Shown here piece by piece: positions 52,768 through 61,239 of a stretch of 64,000 bases of DNA. The notes beneath the pieces are model-generated. The model was not told where the DNA came from. It worked only from the letters and a program-made list of their open reading frames with translations, and ran no database searches. This DNA is from an uncultured Eubacteriales bacterium (lineage in GTDB: Bacteria; Bacillota; Clostridia; Christensenellales; Aristaeellaceae): assembly GCA_902764875.1 (NCBI GenBank), contig CACWXP010000009.1:59762-123761 (forward strand), in the 5' to 3' direction. Both the position numbers and the translations under genes were made by a program. Positions within the stretch are counted from its first letter, which is position 1. Each line of letters starts with the position of its first letter.

Positions 52768-53292
52768 CTATTTTTGATCCTTCACAATTCGAGCCGCGTA
52801 AGCAGTCATTTTCATGCTGTGGTCCATCGCCTGCTTCTGCAGCAGGTGATGCGCCTCCGGTTCAGTAAGATGCAGCTGCTTCATCAGGATTTCCTTCGCC
52901 TGTTCCACCAGTTCCTTGTCCGCCCCCAGCCGCCGGGGCATCTGCCGCCGGTGCAGCTGGTTCAGCATCTCCAGTGCTCCCACCACCGTCTGACCGCTGG
53001 TCGGCAGCGTCAGCCGGAAGATCTCCGGCGTCTCGCAGTTTTCCAGCACGGCCGGCTTCGCGATCCAAAGGATCTGAACCCGGTCGCCGTAGTCCCAAAC
53101 CAGTTCCTCCGGTCGGCAGTCCGGAATCAGGCCGAGATAGATCAGTATGCTGTCCTCGCTTTCACTCAGGGCTCTGCGCAGGCTGCTTCCCGATCCGCAG
53201 CAGCGGTATACGGAATAACCGGAGGAAGCCAGCAACCGGGCTATCTGATCGCGGTTCGTTTCCGATATGCCGGCGATGATCATTCGCGCCAC
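52768..53292 (-). CDS. ANTAR-domain RNA-binding antiterminator with degenerate receiver domain
   Basis: 174 residues. The last ~60 residues are an ANTAR domain: KELVEQAKEILMKQLHL, then TEPEAHHLLQKQAMD and MTAYAARIV, the three-helix RNA-binding fold. Residues 1-~115 have the size of a response-regulator receiver, but the phosphorylation Asp strand reads SILIYLGLIPD and the early acidic pair is missing, so it is a pseudo-receiver. Start is GTG with GGAGG 8 nt upstream. It sits between glnA and gltB, like NitR-type nitrogen antiterminators of clostridia. Targets are not proved. Confidence 0.88.
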   Translation of the reverse strand: MARMIIAGISETNRDQIARLLASSGYSVYRCCGSGSSLRRALSESEDSILIYLGLIPDCRPEELVWDYGDRVQILWIAKPAVLENCETPEIFRLTLPTSGQTVVGALEMLNQLHRRQMPRRLGADKELVEQAKEILMKQLHLTEPEAHHLLQKQAMDHSMKMTAYAARIVKDQK

Positions 53293-53332
53293 TGGCCGTT
53301 CCTCCTCTCGCCAAAGAATACGCTCCCCGCGA

Positions 53333-54664
53333 TTAGTACATCACGATATACCGGTCAATCTCCCACTGGCTCACGTGCGTCCGATAGGCGTCCCATTCCT
53401 TCTCTTTGCCTTCCACGTACTGGCCCATCACGTGCTCGCCCAGCGCGTCGGCAATCACCTTATCCTCTTTCAGGCATTCAACGGCTTCCTTCAGCGTCCC
53501 GGGCAGCGAGCGGATGCCCTTGGCTTCCCGCGTTGTCGCGTCCATGGCAAAGATGTTTTCGGTAATTTCATCCGGCGGGGTCAGGCCCTTCTTAATGCCG
53601 TCCAGTCCGGCCGCCAGGCAGACCGCCATGTTCAGGTAGGGGTTGCAGCTGGGATCCGGGCACCGCAGCTCCACGCGGGTTCCCATGCCCCTCGCCGCCG
53701 GAATGCGGATCAGCGCGCTCCGGTTGCTGGCGCTCCATGCCAGGTAGCACGGCGCTTCATAGCCCGGCACCAGCCGCTTGTAGCTGTTCACCAGCGGGTT
53801 GGTCACCGCCGCCATACCGCGGATGTGCTCCAGAATGCCCGCGATGAAGGCATACGCTTCCTTGCTCAGGCCCCGGCTGTCGCTGGGATCCGCGAAAACG
53901 TTCTTTCCGTCCTTGAAAAGGCTCATGTTCGTATGCATGCCGCTGCCGTTGATGCCGAACACAGGCTTCGGCATGAACGTCGCGTGCAGGCCGTTCTTCT
54001 GCGCCAGCGTCTTCACCGCCAGCTTGAAGGTCATAATGTTGTCCGCCGCCCGCAGCGCGTCGGCATACTTGAAGTCGATTTCGTGCTGGCCCGCGGCCAC
54101 TTCATGATGGCTGGCCTCGATTTCAAAGCCCATCTGTTCCAGCGCCATGCAGATCTCCCGCCGGGTGCTCTCGCCGTGGTCCAGCGGTCCCAGGTCGAAG
54201 TATCCCGCTTCGTCCGAAGTCGTGGTCGTGGGCTTGCCGCTCTCGTCCGTCTGGAAAAGGAAGAATTCCATTTCCGGGCCGACGTTGAAGGAATAGCCCA
54301 TCTCCGCCGCTTTCGCCAGCACCTTCTTCAGCACGCCCCGCGGATCTCCCATGAAGGGCGTTCCGTCCGGGTTGTAAACGTCGCAGATCAGCCGGGCCAC
54401 TTTTCCATGCTGCGGCCGCCAGGGCAGGATCGCGAAGGTATTCAGGTCCGGCCGCAGGTACTGGTCGCTCTCGTTGATGCGCACAAAGCCTTCAATGGAG
54501 CTGCCATCGATCATGATCTCATTGTTGACCGCCTTTTCAATCTGGCTGGCCGTAATGGCCACGTTCTTCAGCTGGCCGAAAATGTCGGTGAACTGCATGC
54601 GGATAAACTCCACATCGTCCTCCTTCACCATCCGGATGATATCTTCCTTCGTGTACTTGCTCAT
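53333..54664 (-). CDS. glnA: Glutamine synthetase, type I-alpha
   Basis: 443 residues, the short GSI-alpha length. Blocks: [68 protein letters not shown] and [18 protein letters not shown]. There is no adenylylation Tyr loop, so control should be by feedback inhibition and gene regulation as in Bacillus. ATG at 54664 with GGGGG ahead. First gene of glnA-ANTAR-gltB-gltD; promoter and leader hairpin at 54702-54788. Confidence 0.96.
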   Translation of the reverse strand: MSKYTKEDIIRMVKEDDVEFIRMQFTDIFGQLKNVAITASQIEKAVNNEIMIDGSSIEGFVRINESDQYLRPDLNTFAILPWRPQHGKVARLICDVYNPDGTPFMGDPRGVLKKVLAKAAEMGYSFNVGPEMEFFLFQTDESGKPTTTTSDEAGYFDLGPLDHGESTRREICMALEQMGFEIEASHHEVAAGQHEIDFKYADALRAADNIMTFKLAVKTLAQKNGLHATFMPKPVFGINGSGMHTNMSLFKDGKNVFADPSDSRGLSKEAYAFIAGILEHIRGMAAVTNPLVNSYKRLVPGYEAPCYLAWSASNRSALIRIPAARGMGTRVELRCPDPSCNPYLNMAVCLAAGLDGIKKGLTPPDEITENIFAMDATTREAKGIRSLPGTLKEAVECLKEDKVIADALGEHVMGQYVEGKEKEWDAYRTHVSQWEIDRYIVMY

Positions 54665-54701
54665 AACTGAAACCCCCTTCATAATTCTCTTTCCCTGGCT
54701 G

Positions 54702-54747
54702 AAATGAAAACAGGCAAGTTCAGCCATGGACCATGGCTCCCTTGCCT
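54702..54747 (-). terminator. Leader hairpin/attenuator candidate of glnA
   Basis: Minus strand AGGCAAG (54747-54741) pairs with CTTGCCT (54718-54712); inside is a second perfect stem AGCCATG/CATGGCT with a 3-nt loop; then GTTTTCATTT. GCAAGGG (54745-54739) begins 13 nt after the -10 box. The ATG follows 38 nt after the T-run. Confidence 0.82.
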
Positions 54748-54758
54748 TGTATGCCGGG

Positions 54759-54788
54759 ATCATATCACCCCTCACCGCAGCCTGTCAA
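54759..54788 (-). promoter_or_regulatory. Promoter of glnA operon
   Basis: Minus strand TTGACA (54788-54783), 18-nt spacer, TATGAT (54764-54759). Back-to-back with the asnB promoter; the 53 bases between them are pyrimidine-rich on the plus strand. Confidence 0.8.
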
Positions 54789-54841
54789 GCACCCAGATTG
54801 TTTTCCCTTTGTTTTCGTTTGTTCTTTCCGCTGCCGCCTTC

Positions 54842-54871
54842 TTGACAAAGCAGCCCCTGGAATGATACCAT
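54842..54871 (+). promoter_or_regulatory. Promoter of asnB-guaA
   Basis: TTGACA (54842-54847), 18-nt spacer, TACCAT (54866-54871), the same unusual 18-nt spacing as the divergent glnA promoter. Confidence 0.72.
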
Positions 54872-54882
54872 ACCTGCCAACA

Positions 54883-54930
54883 AGGCAAGGGTGTCCTGTT
54901 TTTCATTTGGACCTTTTGCCTTTTTTGTTT
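54883..54930 (+). terminator. Leader hairpin/attenuator candidate of asnB
   Basis: AGGCAAGGGTGTCC (54883-54896) pairs with GGACCTTTTGCCT (54909-54921) with one bulged U and a 12-nt loop, followed by TTTTTTGTTT. GCAAGGG (54885-54891) begins 13 nt after the -10 box, as in glnA. It ends 27 nt before the asnB ATG. Confidence 0.85.
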
Positions 54931-54957
54931 CTTATTTTCTCTCAGGAGGCGATCCGT

Positions 54958-56538
54958 ATGTGTTCCATCTTCGGTCTCACCAGTGCCAGGGTTCCCCGTG
55001 AATTGATTGAAACCTGCTTCAACCGCACGATCTCCAGGGGCCCGGATATGAGCCGGCTGGAGGAAATCCCCGGCGGCGTCCTCGGCTTCCACCGCCTGGC
55101 AATCATGGGCCTGAATGAACGCGGAATGCAGCCCTTCCATCTGGGAAAGGACGCCGTCGTCTGCAACGGTGAGCTCTACGGCTTCCGTCCCCTGCGCGAG
55201 CGCCTCATGGAGCACTATGAGATTAAGGGAGAATCCGACTGCGAAATTCTTCTCCCTCTCTATCATGAGTACGGCGTGGAAATGTTCAAAACTCTGGATG
55301 CCGAGTTCGCCCTCATCCTCTACGATGGAGAGCAGAACAAGGTCATCGCCGCCCGGGATCCGATCGGTATCCGCCCCCTCTATTACGGCCGCCTCGAAGA
55401 CGGCGAATGGGCCTTCGCCAGCGAGCCGAAGAACCTCATGGGCCTTTGCGAAACGATTCTTCCCTTCCCGCCCGGTCATTACTGGATGGACGGCGAATTC
55501 ATTCAGTACGCAGATCCTGCTTATGTAGGTTATTTCACCATGAAGACGGAAGAGGATGTCTGCGCAAAGCTCCGCCGCCTGCTGATGGACGGCGTGGAGA
55601 AGCGCCTGGATGCCGATGCACCGGTAGGCTTCCTGCTTTCCGGCGGTCTGGATTCCTCCCTCGTCTGCGCCATAGCCCAGAAACTCCTGCCCCATCCGAT
55701 CCGCACCTTCGCCATCGGTATGGATATCGATGCCATCGATCTGAAGTATGCCCGCATGGTAGCGGATTATATCGGTTCGGAGCATACCGAAGTGATTATC
55801 TCCGAAAAAGATGTCCTCGAGGCCCTGCCCAAGGTCGTGGAGCTCCTGGCCACCTGGGATATCACCACCATCCGCGCCTCCATCGGCATGTATCTCATCT
55901 GCAAGTGGATCCATGAAAACACCGATGTCCGGGTGCTCCTGACCGGTGAAATTTCCGATGAACTCTTCGGTTATAAGTATACCGACTTCGCGCCGTCCGC
56001 CGCCGCCTTCCAGGAGGAGGCCGAAAAGCGCATCCGCGAGCTCCATGTCTACGATGTTCTCCGCGCCGACCGCTGCATCTCCGTCAACTCCCTGGAGGCT
56101 CGTGTGCCCTTCGGCGATCTCAAGTTCGTCCGCTATGCCATGAGCATCGATCCCGAGCTGAAGATGAACAACCACAACATGGGCAAATACCTCATCCGCA
56201 AGGCCTTCGCCAAGGATAAAATCCTCCCGGACGAAATTCTCTGGCGCCAGAAAGCCGCCTTCTCCGATGCCGTCGGCCATTCCATGGTCAACGATCTCAA
56301 GGCTCTGGCGGAAAGAACCTACACAGACAAGGAATTCGTCGAAAAGGCGGCGAAATATGATTACTGTCCTCCTTTCACCAAGGAGAGCCTGCTCTACCGG
56401 GAGCTCTTCGAGCAGTTCTATCCCGGCCAGGCCCGCATGATCCCGGACTTCTGGATGCCCAACAAATCCTGGCCCGGCTGCAATGTGGACGATCCCTCCG
56501 CCCGCGTCCTCTCCAACTACGGCGCCAGCGGGGAGTAA
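54958..56538 (+). CDS. asnB: Asparagine synthase (glutamine-hydrolysing), AsnB type
   Basis: 526 residues. MCSIFGLT gives the Cys2 glutaminase nucleophile; [22 protein letters not shown] and [13 protein letters not shown] complete the Ntn domain; [12 protein letters not shown] is the PP-loop of the synthetase domain, followed by [15 protein letters not shown]. It makes asparagine from aspartate and glutamine with ATP. The ATG at 54958 has CAGGAGG upstream and exposes Cys2; in-frame codons further upstream would bury it. Followed by guaA after 68 nt on the same strand. Confidence 0.95.
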   Translation: MCSIFGLTSARVPRELIETCFNRTISRGPDMSRLEEIPGGVLGFHRLAIMGLNERGMQPFHLGKDAVVCNGELYGFRPLRERLMEHYEIKGESDCEILLPLYHEYGVEMFKTLDAEFALILYDGEQNKVIAARDPIGIRPLYYGRLEDGEWAFASEPKNLMGLCETILPFPPGHYWMDGEFIQYADPAYVGYFTMKTEEDVCAKLRRLLMDGVEKRLDADAPVGFLLSGGLDSSLVCAIAQKLLPHPIRTFAIGMDIDAIDLKYARMVADYIGSEHTEVIISEKDVLEALPKVVELLATWDITTIRASIGMYLICKWIHENTDVRVLLTGEISDELFGYKYTDFAPSAAAFQEEAEKRIRELHVYDVLRADRCISVNSLEARVPFGDLKFVRYAMSIDPELKMNNHNMGKYLIRKAFAKDKILPDEILWRQKAAFSDAVGHSMVNDLKALAERTYTDKEFVEKAAKYDYCPPFTKESLLYRELFEQFYPGQARMIPDFWMPNKSWPGCNVDDPSARVLSNYGASGE

Positions 56539-56586
56539 GCCGAGAGTCAGCCCAGTGGGCTGTCGGCAGAGCCGAAACGAGGCTGC
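56539..56586 (+). other. Two tandem hairpins between asnB and guaA
   Basis: GCCGA/TCGGC enclosing AGCCC/GGGCT (56539-56567), then GCAGAGCC/GGCTGC (56566-56586). Neither has a U-tract, so they look like intercistronic RNA structures, not terminators. Confidence 0.5.
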
Positions 56587-56606
56587 GGGAGAGTAAAGGA
56601 GTTACT

Positions 56607-58151
56607 ATGTCAGATACTCAAAAGGTTCTAATCTTCGACTTCGGCGGCCAGTATACCCAGCTCATCGCCCGCCGTGTCCGCGAATGTCATGTTTATTCTG
56701 AAGTTGTCCCCTGGAATATTTCTCTGGAAGAGGTTCGGAACCAACGGCCCGTCGGGATCATTCTCTCCGGCGGGCCTTCCACCGTTCATGACGAAAAAGC
56801 CCCGATGATCGACCCGGCCCTCTACAGCCTGGGCATCCCGGTCCTCGGTATCTGTTACGGCATGCAGCTCACGGCCCACCTCCTGGGCGGAAAAGTGGAG
56901 CGCGCGAAGGAGCGGGAATACGGCCGCATTGTCGTGCGGATGAAGGAATCCTCCGCTCTCCTGGCGGGCATGAAGTCTGCCTCCTTCTGCTGGATGAGTC
57001 ACACCTGGCAGGTCGCCGCCTGTCCCGAAGGGTTCGAGCCGGCAGCCCGCACCGATAACTGCCCCATCGCTGCCATGGCTGATGAATCCCGCCGCATCTA
57101 CGGCGTTCAGTTTCATCCCGAAGTCACCCATTCCGAGGAAGGCCGCCTCCTCCTGCATAATTTCCTTTTTAATATCTGCCGCTGCACCGGCGACTGGACC
57201 ATGGAAGCTTACGCCGAGCAGGCCGTCCGTCGCATCCGGGAAGCCGTTGGTGAAGACGGCAAAGTCCTCCTGGCCTTGTCCGGCGGCGTGGATTCCTCCG
57301 TTGCCGCCGCCCTGATCTTCCGGGCCATCGGCGATCGGCTCACCTGCGTCTTTGTGGATCACGGCCTCCTCCGCAAGGGCGAAAGCGACCAGGTCGTTCA
57401 TGTTTTCAGCCATCTCTTTCCTGTCCGTTTCATCCGTTCGGATGCCTCTGCCCGCTTCTTCGGCGACCTGAAGGGCGTCATCGATCCGGAAGAAAAGCGT
57501 CATATCATCGGCCGGGATTTCATTGAAGTCTTCCGTGCGGAAGCAAAAGCCCTCGGCAAAATGGACTATTTCGCCCAGGGAACGATCTATCCTGATGTCA
57601 TCGAAAGCGGCCAGGGCACCAATGCCGCCGTCATCAAGAGTCATCATAACGTCGGCGGTCTGCCGAAGGAGCTGGGCTTCACCGAGCTCATCGAGCCCCT
57701 GCGCATGCTCTTCAAGGATGAAGTCCGCGCCCTGGGCGAAACCCTGGGTCTCCCGAAGGAACTGGTCTGGCGCCAGCCCTTCCCCGGCCCCGGCATCGCC
57801 ATCCGCATCATCGGCGAAGTCACCCCCGACAAGGCGCAGATCGTCCGTGAAAGCGATGCCATCCTCCGGGAAGAAATCGCCAAAGCCGGCCTCGACCGGC
57901 AGATCAGCCAGTATTTCACCGTCCTCACCGGCATCCATTCCGTCGGCGTCATGGGGGACGAGCGCACCTATGACTACACCATAGCCATCCGCGCCGTCAC
58001 CACCGACGATTTCATGACCGCTGACTGGGCCCGCATCCCCTGGGATACGGTCGCTACAGTCTCCGCCCGCATCGTCAACGAAGTCCCCCATGTCAACCGC
58101 GTTGTCCTCGACGTAACCACCAAACCCCCGGCCAGCGTTGAGTGGGAATGA
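56607..58151 (+). CDS. guaA: GMP synthase (glutamine-hydrolysing)
   Basis: 514 residues. Class I glutaminase with [16 protein letters not shown] and [13 protein letters not shown]-loop ATP pyrophosphatase [17 protein letters not shown]-terminal dimerisation domain with [18 protein letters not shown]. It converts XMP to GMP. AAAGGAG precedes the ATG. Probably co-transcribed with asnB; the next terminator is at 58334. Confidence 0.96.
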   Translation: MSDTQKVLIFDFGGQYTQLIARRVRECHVYSEVVPWNISLEEVRNQRPVGIILSGGPSTVHDEKAPMIDPALYSLGIPVLGICYGMQLTAHLLGGKVERAKEREYGRIVVRMKESSALLAGMKSASFCWMSHTWQVAACPEGFEPAARTDNCPIAAMADESRRIYGVQFHPEVTHSEEGRLLLHNFLFNICRCTGDWTMEAYAEQAVRRIREAVGEDGKVLLALSGGVDSSVAAALIFRAIGDRLTCVFVDHGLLRKGESDQVVHVFSHLFPVRFIRSDASARFFGDLKGVIDPEEKRHIIGRDFIEVFRAEAKALGKMDYFAQGTIYPDVIESGQGTNAAVIKSHHNVGGLPKELGFTELIEPLRMLFKDEVRALGETLGLPKELVWRQPFPGPGIAIRIIGEVTPDKAQIVRESDAILREEIAKAGLDRQISQYFTVLTGIHSVGVMGDERTYDYTIAIRAVTTDDFMTADWARIPWDTVATVSARIVNEVPHVNRVVLDVTTKPPASVEWE

Positions 58152-58333
58152 GTGCCGGAATGGCGAAACCCCTTATGCCATAACGCTTTCATCCCTCTTC
58201 AAAGTGGCTCTGATAAAGAAATGATAAAGTTTTCCGGAAAAAGGTTACATCGTCCCCATGTCCGGTGGTTGTGGGGTTGAAAAAACCGAAAACGGAAAAT
58301 GAAATCAGAAAAAACTACAGATTTGTATGATTC
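58152..58333. other. Non-coding gap after guaA
   Basis: About 180 bases without a supportable gene. A-rich (GATAAAGAAATGATAAAG, then GAAAACGGAAAATG) with no clear structure before the terminator at 58334. Confidence 0.5.
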
Positions 58334-58379
58334 AGCCCTCCGCTGTGGACCCATCATCCACAGATCGGAGGGCTTTTTG
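58334..58379 (+). terminator. Intrinsic terminator after guaA
   Basis: AGCCCTCCG (58334-58342) pairs with CGGAGGGCT (58366-58374); an inner TGTGGA/TCCACA stem extends it; TTTTT follows. Confidence 0.85.
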
Positions 58380-58429
58380 TGTCAGTCTTAGCGGCTGAAG
58401 GTACCCAGACAGGCTCCGGCCCGAAAGGC

Positions 58430-58513
58430 CTAGCCCTCCTGTCGCAGCAGCTCGGTGAGGGCTTCGTTCATGCGCTTCTCGTCTTCCACCAACAACACTC
58501 TGAGCTTTTGGAA
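58430..58513 (-). pseudogene. N-terminal scrap of an OmpR-type response regulator
   Basis: Minus-strand translation reads KLRVLLVEDEKRMNEALTEL followed by LRQEG and a TAG stop. This is beta-1 with the acidic pair and helix-1 of a receiver domain (VanR/OmpR-like). No start codon or ribosome site fits, and the remaining ~200 residues are absent. A degraded leftover of a two-component gene next to an intact kinase of another class. Confidence 0.7.
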
Positions 58514-58695
58514 ACACCTTGATCCCCTAGGGGGTTGAATCCTTCAGTCTCAGTATAACACAGGCAGATTGAACGTGCATTGAAAAGTGGAAAGGCCTAT
58601 ACATGAGAATAATCCAAGCTTGCTGCATCTGCCTTTAAGTGATACAATGATATGTGGTTTTTTGGTATTCTGTCATCTCTGGAGGAACTGTTGAA
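58514..58695. other. Non-coding leader of the hybrid kinase gene
   Basis: No gene seen. A palindrome-like CCCCTAGGGGG lies at about 58526-58536; TGGAGGAAC forms the ribosome site of the kinase. No strong promoter consensus recognised. Confidence 0.4.
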
Positions 58696-61239
58696 ATGAG
58701 CCGTCTGAAGACATCGTGGATCGTCATGGCGAACATAGCCCTGATGAGTGCCATCCTGGTTTTCGTTGCGCTGTATTCCAACTATGAGAGAAAAGAAAAC
58801 CATCGGTCCCAGGTAGAGCATTTCGTCAATGCGTCGATTGCCATGGAACAGGTGACGGGAAACTACCTGGAAGGGGAACAGCAGATCTGTGACAACTGGG
58901 CACAATACATTAACAGTCGGGATTTGACGTTGGAAGAAGCGGCAGCATATATCCGGGCCACCCATGTCAAGGCTGACACGTCCGCCCACCTCATCGATAC
59001 AGAAACCCTGACAGGCTATTCGACACGGCCGAAGCTGAACAACACCGATCAATATGACGTTTCCTATACGCGGATGGAGCTGTTCGGGGATGGGTCTTGG
59101 ATCGCGGAGCTGGGCGAAGCGATCAACATTACTCGAACCTATACAAATCCCATGAACGGGGAACAGTCTCTGGCCTTCTGCAACCGGATCACCGTGCGGG
59201 ATGCGGTAAGCGGGAAAAAGAAGCAAGCCTATCTGCTTCGCATCGTTCCCGTGTCCAATCTGGAAGAAAAGTGGGTTTTCCCCAAGGAAGAGTATGGGGA
59301 TGAGGATTTTTCCATCATCGACACGGACGGCAACTACGTCATCAGAGGACGTTCCTTTAAAAGCAACAGCTTCTTCGAGTTTTACAAGTCCTACAACCAG
59401 CCCGGAATCACGGCGCAAAAAAAGCTGTTTTCGGACATCCTGTCCGGCACAGGCTCGTTCACCATGCAGGATTCAAGAGGCAGGGAATGCATTGTCGCCC
59501 ATACGCCCATTACTTCCACAAAAGGCTGGGTGCTGCTGAGCTTCGAGCCGGTCATTAATCTGAATGCGGATACAGAAAACTGGATGCTGATTGGGGTCAT
59601 CTCCTTCGGACTGCTGATTCTGCTGGTGATGGACTTCCTGTATATGCATTCCGTCAACAAAAAGCTTCGGCTGATGGCCAGGGAAGCGGAAGCCGCCAAC
59701 AAAGCAAAAACTGACTTTCTATCTACGATGTCCCATGATATACGCACTCCGATGAACGCGATCATCGGGCTGACCACGATCGCCGAAAAAAACCTGGGCG
59801 ACCAGGAAGCTGTAGCGGACAACCTGAGAAAGATCAGCCTGGCCGGCAATCATCTGCTGACGCTGATCAATGATATTTTGGATATTTCCAAGGTGGAGAG
59901 CGGAAAGCTCAATCTGAGTCCCATCACCTTTTCCATTGTGGAAACCGTGGAGAATCTGGTAAACCTGTCGCAGCCCATGATCAAGGAGAAAAATATCATT
60001 TTCAGCTTCCGTACCAATCGGTTTGAGAAGGAGTTCCTTTACGCGGATCAGCTGCGGCTGAACCAGATTTACATCAATATTCTTTCCAATGCCATCAAGT
60101 ATACCATGCCCGGTGGCTCCGTATCCGTGGATCTGCGGGAAGAAAGCAGCGAAAAGGAGGGCTGCGTTAAGCTGATCTATCGTGTTGAGGACACCGGGAT
60201 CGGCATGAGCCCTGAGTTCCTGAAAAAAATGTATCAGCCCTTTTCCCGGCAGACGGACAGCCGGGTGAACAGCATTCAGGGAACCGGGCTCGGGCTTGCG
60301 ATCACCAGGCAGATGGTCGAGCTGATGAACGGGACGATCGAATGCCAGAGCGAACTTGAAAAAGGTACGGCCTTCACCATTACGCTGGATCTTCCGGTTG
60401 CTGAAAAGCAGCTGGAGGAGATGAGTATCGATGGTGTGGACGCTCTAATCGCAGATGACGATCCGATTCTACTGGAAACCGCGGTGGATACGCTTGAGTC
60501 ACTGGGGATTCACGCGGAGCGGGCAAACACCGGCCTGGAAGCGCTGGAAATGATCCGTCACCGGCACGGAGCCGGAAAGGATTACAATGTGGTCATTCTG
60601 GACTGGAAGATGCCGGAACTGGACGGCATCGAGACGATCAAGCGCATCCGGAAGGAAATCGGCGCTCCAATCCCCATTCTGCTGACCTCCGCTTACGACT
60701 GGTCGGATATTGAAGAGGAAGCGAAAGCGGCAGGGGCGAACGGATTCATCAGCAAACCGCTGTTCCGTTCCGGACTGTATGGGAAAATCAATGAGCTGCT
60801 CGGAACGGAAGTAAAGGCCGTGGAACCGACGGAGGACTATTCTGATCTGACCGGACTGAACATCCTGATCGCGGAGGATAACGATATCAACTGGGAGATC
60901 ATCTCCACCATGCTGAGCATGTTTGGCATCACATCCGAGCGGGCGGAAAACGGACGAATCTGCGTGGAAAAAATGGCGGAGGCCACAGAAGGCCGCTATA
61001 ACCTGATCTTTATGGATGTGCAGATGCCGGAAATGAACGGCCTGGACGCAACGCGACAAATTCGCAAGCTGGAAACCCGCTGGGCGGCCTCCATTCCCAT
61101 CATTGCCATGACCGCTGACGCTTTCTCTGAAAATGTGGCGGAATGCCTGCAGGCAGGCATGAACGGGCATATCGCAAAACCGGTTGATCTGAAACTTGTG
61201 ATCAAAGAGATTCGCAGAATCAAGGAGGAAATGAAATGA
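58696..61239 (+). CDS. Hybrid sensor histidine kinase with two receiver domains
   Basis: 847 residues. TM helix 1 (~7-30), an extracellular sensor of ~260 residues resembling a double-Cache domain, TM helix 2 (~295-318), HisKA with FLSTMSHDIRTPMNAIIG (His ~346), HATPase with SNAIKYTMPGG, GIGMS and GTGLGLAI, then REC1 (ALIADDDP, VVILDWKMPELDG) and REC2 (NILIAEDNDIN, LIFMDVQMPEMNG). No Hpt domain or output domain, so the signal must pass to a protein elsewhere. ATG at 58696 with GGAGG ahead. It overlaps the following solute-binding protein gene by ATGA. Confidence 0.9.
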   Translation: MSRLKTSWIVMANIALMSAILVFVALYSNYERKENHRSQVEHFVNASIAMEQVTGNYLEGEQQICDNWAQYINSRDLTLEEAAAYIRATHVKADTSAHLIDTETLTGYSTRPKLNNTDQYDVSYTRMELFGDGSWIAELGEAINITRTYTNPMNGEQSLAFCNRITVRDAVSGKKKQAYLLRIVPVSNLEEKWVFPKEEYGDEDFSIIDTDGNYVIRGRSFKSNSFFEFYKSYNQPGITAQKKLFSDILSGTGSFTMQDSRGRECIVAHTPITSTKGWVLLSFEPVINLNADTENWMLIGVISFGLLILLVMDFLYMHSVNKKLRLMAREAEAANKAKTDFLSTMSHDIRTPMNAIIGLTTIAEKNLGDQEAVADNLRKISLAGNHLLTLINDILDISKVESGKLNLSPITFSIVETVENLVNLSQPMIKEKNIIFSFRTNRFEKEFLYADQLRLNQIYINILSNAIKYTMPGGSVSVDLREESSEKEGCVKLIYRVEDTGIGMSPEFLKKMYQPFSRQTDSRVNSIQGTGLGLAITRQMVELMNGTIECQSELEKGTAFTITLDLPVAEKQLEEMSIDGVDALIADDDPILLETAVDTLESLGIHAERANTGLEALEMIRHRHGAGKDYNVVILDWKMPELDGIETIKRIRKEIGAPIPILLTSAYDWSDIEEEAKAAGANGFISKPLFRSGLYGKINELLGTEVKAVEPTEDYSDLTGLNILIAEDNDINWEIISTMLSMFGITSERAENGRICVEKMAEATEGRYNLIFMDVQMPEMNGLDATRQIRKLETRWAASIPIIAMTADAFSENVAECLQAGMNGHIAKPVDLKLVIKEIRRIKEEMK

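Noticed and set aside
54702-54930. Classic ANTAR target RNA (two hexaloop hairpins with A at loop position 1 and G at 4)
   Set aside because: The leaders of glnA and asnB each contain one composite hairpin with loops of other sizes; the defined motif is not present, so only a non-classical link can be proposed.
56628-58091. A 487-codon minus-strand frame opposite guaA
   Set aside because: Gly/Asp/Glu-rich antisense translation of a well-conserved gene; no promoter or ribosome site.
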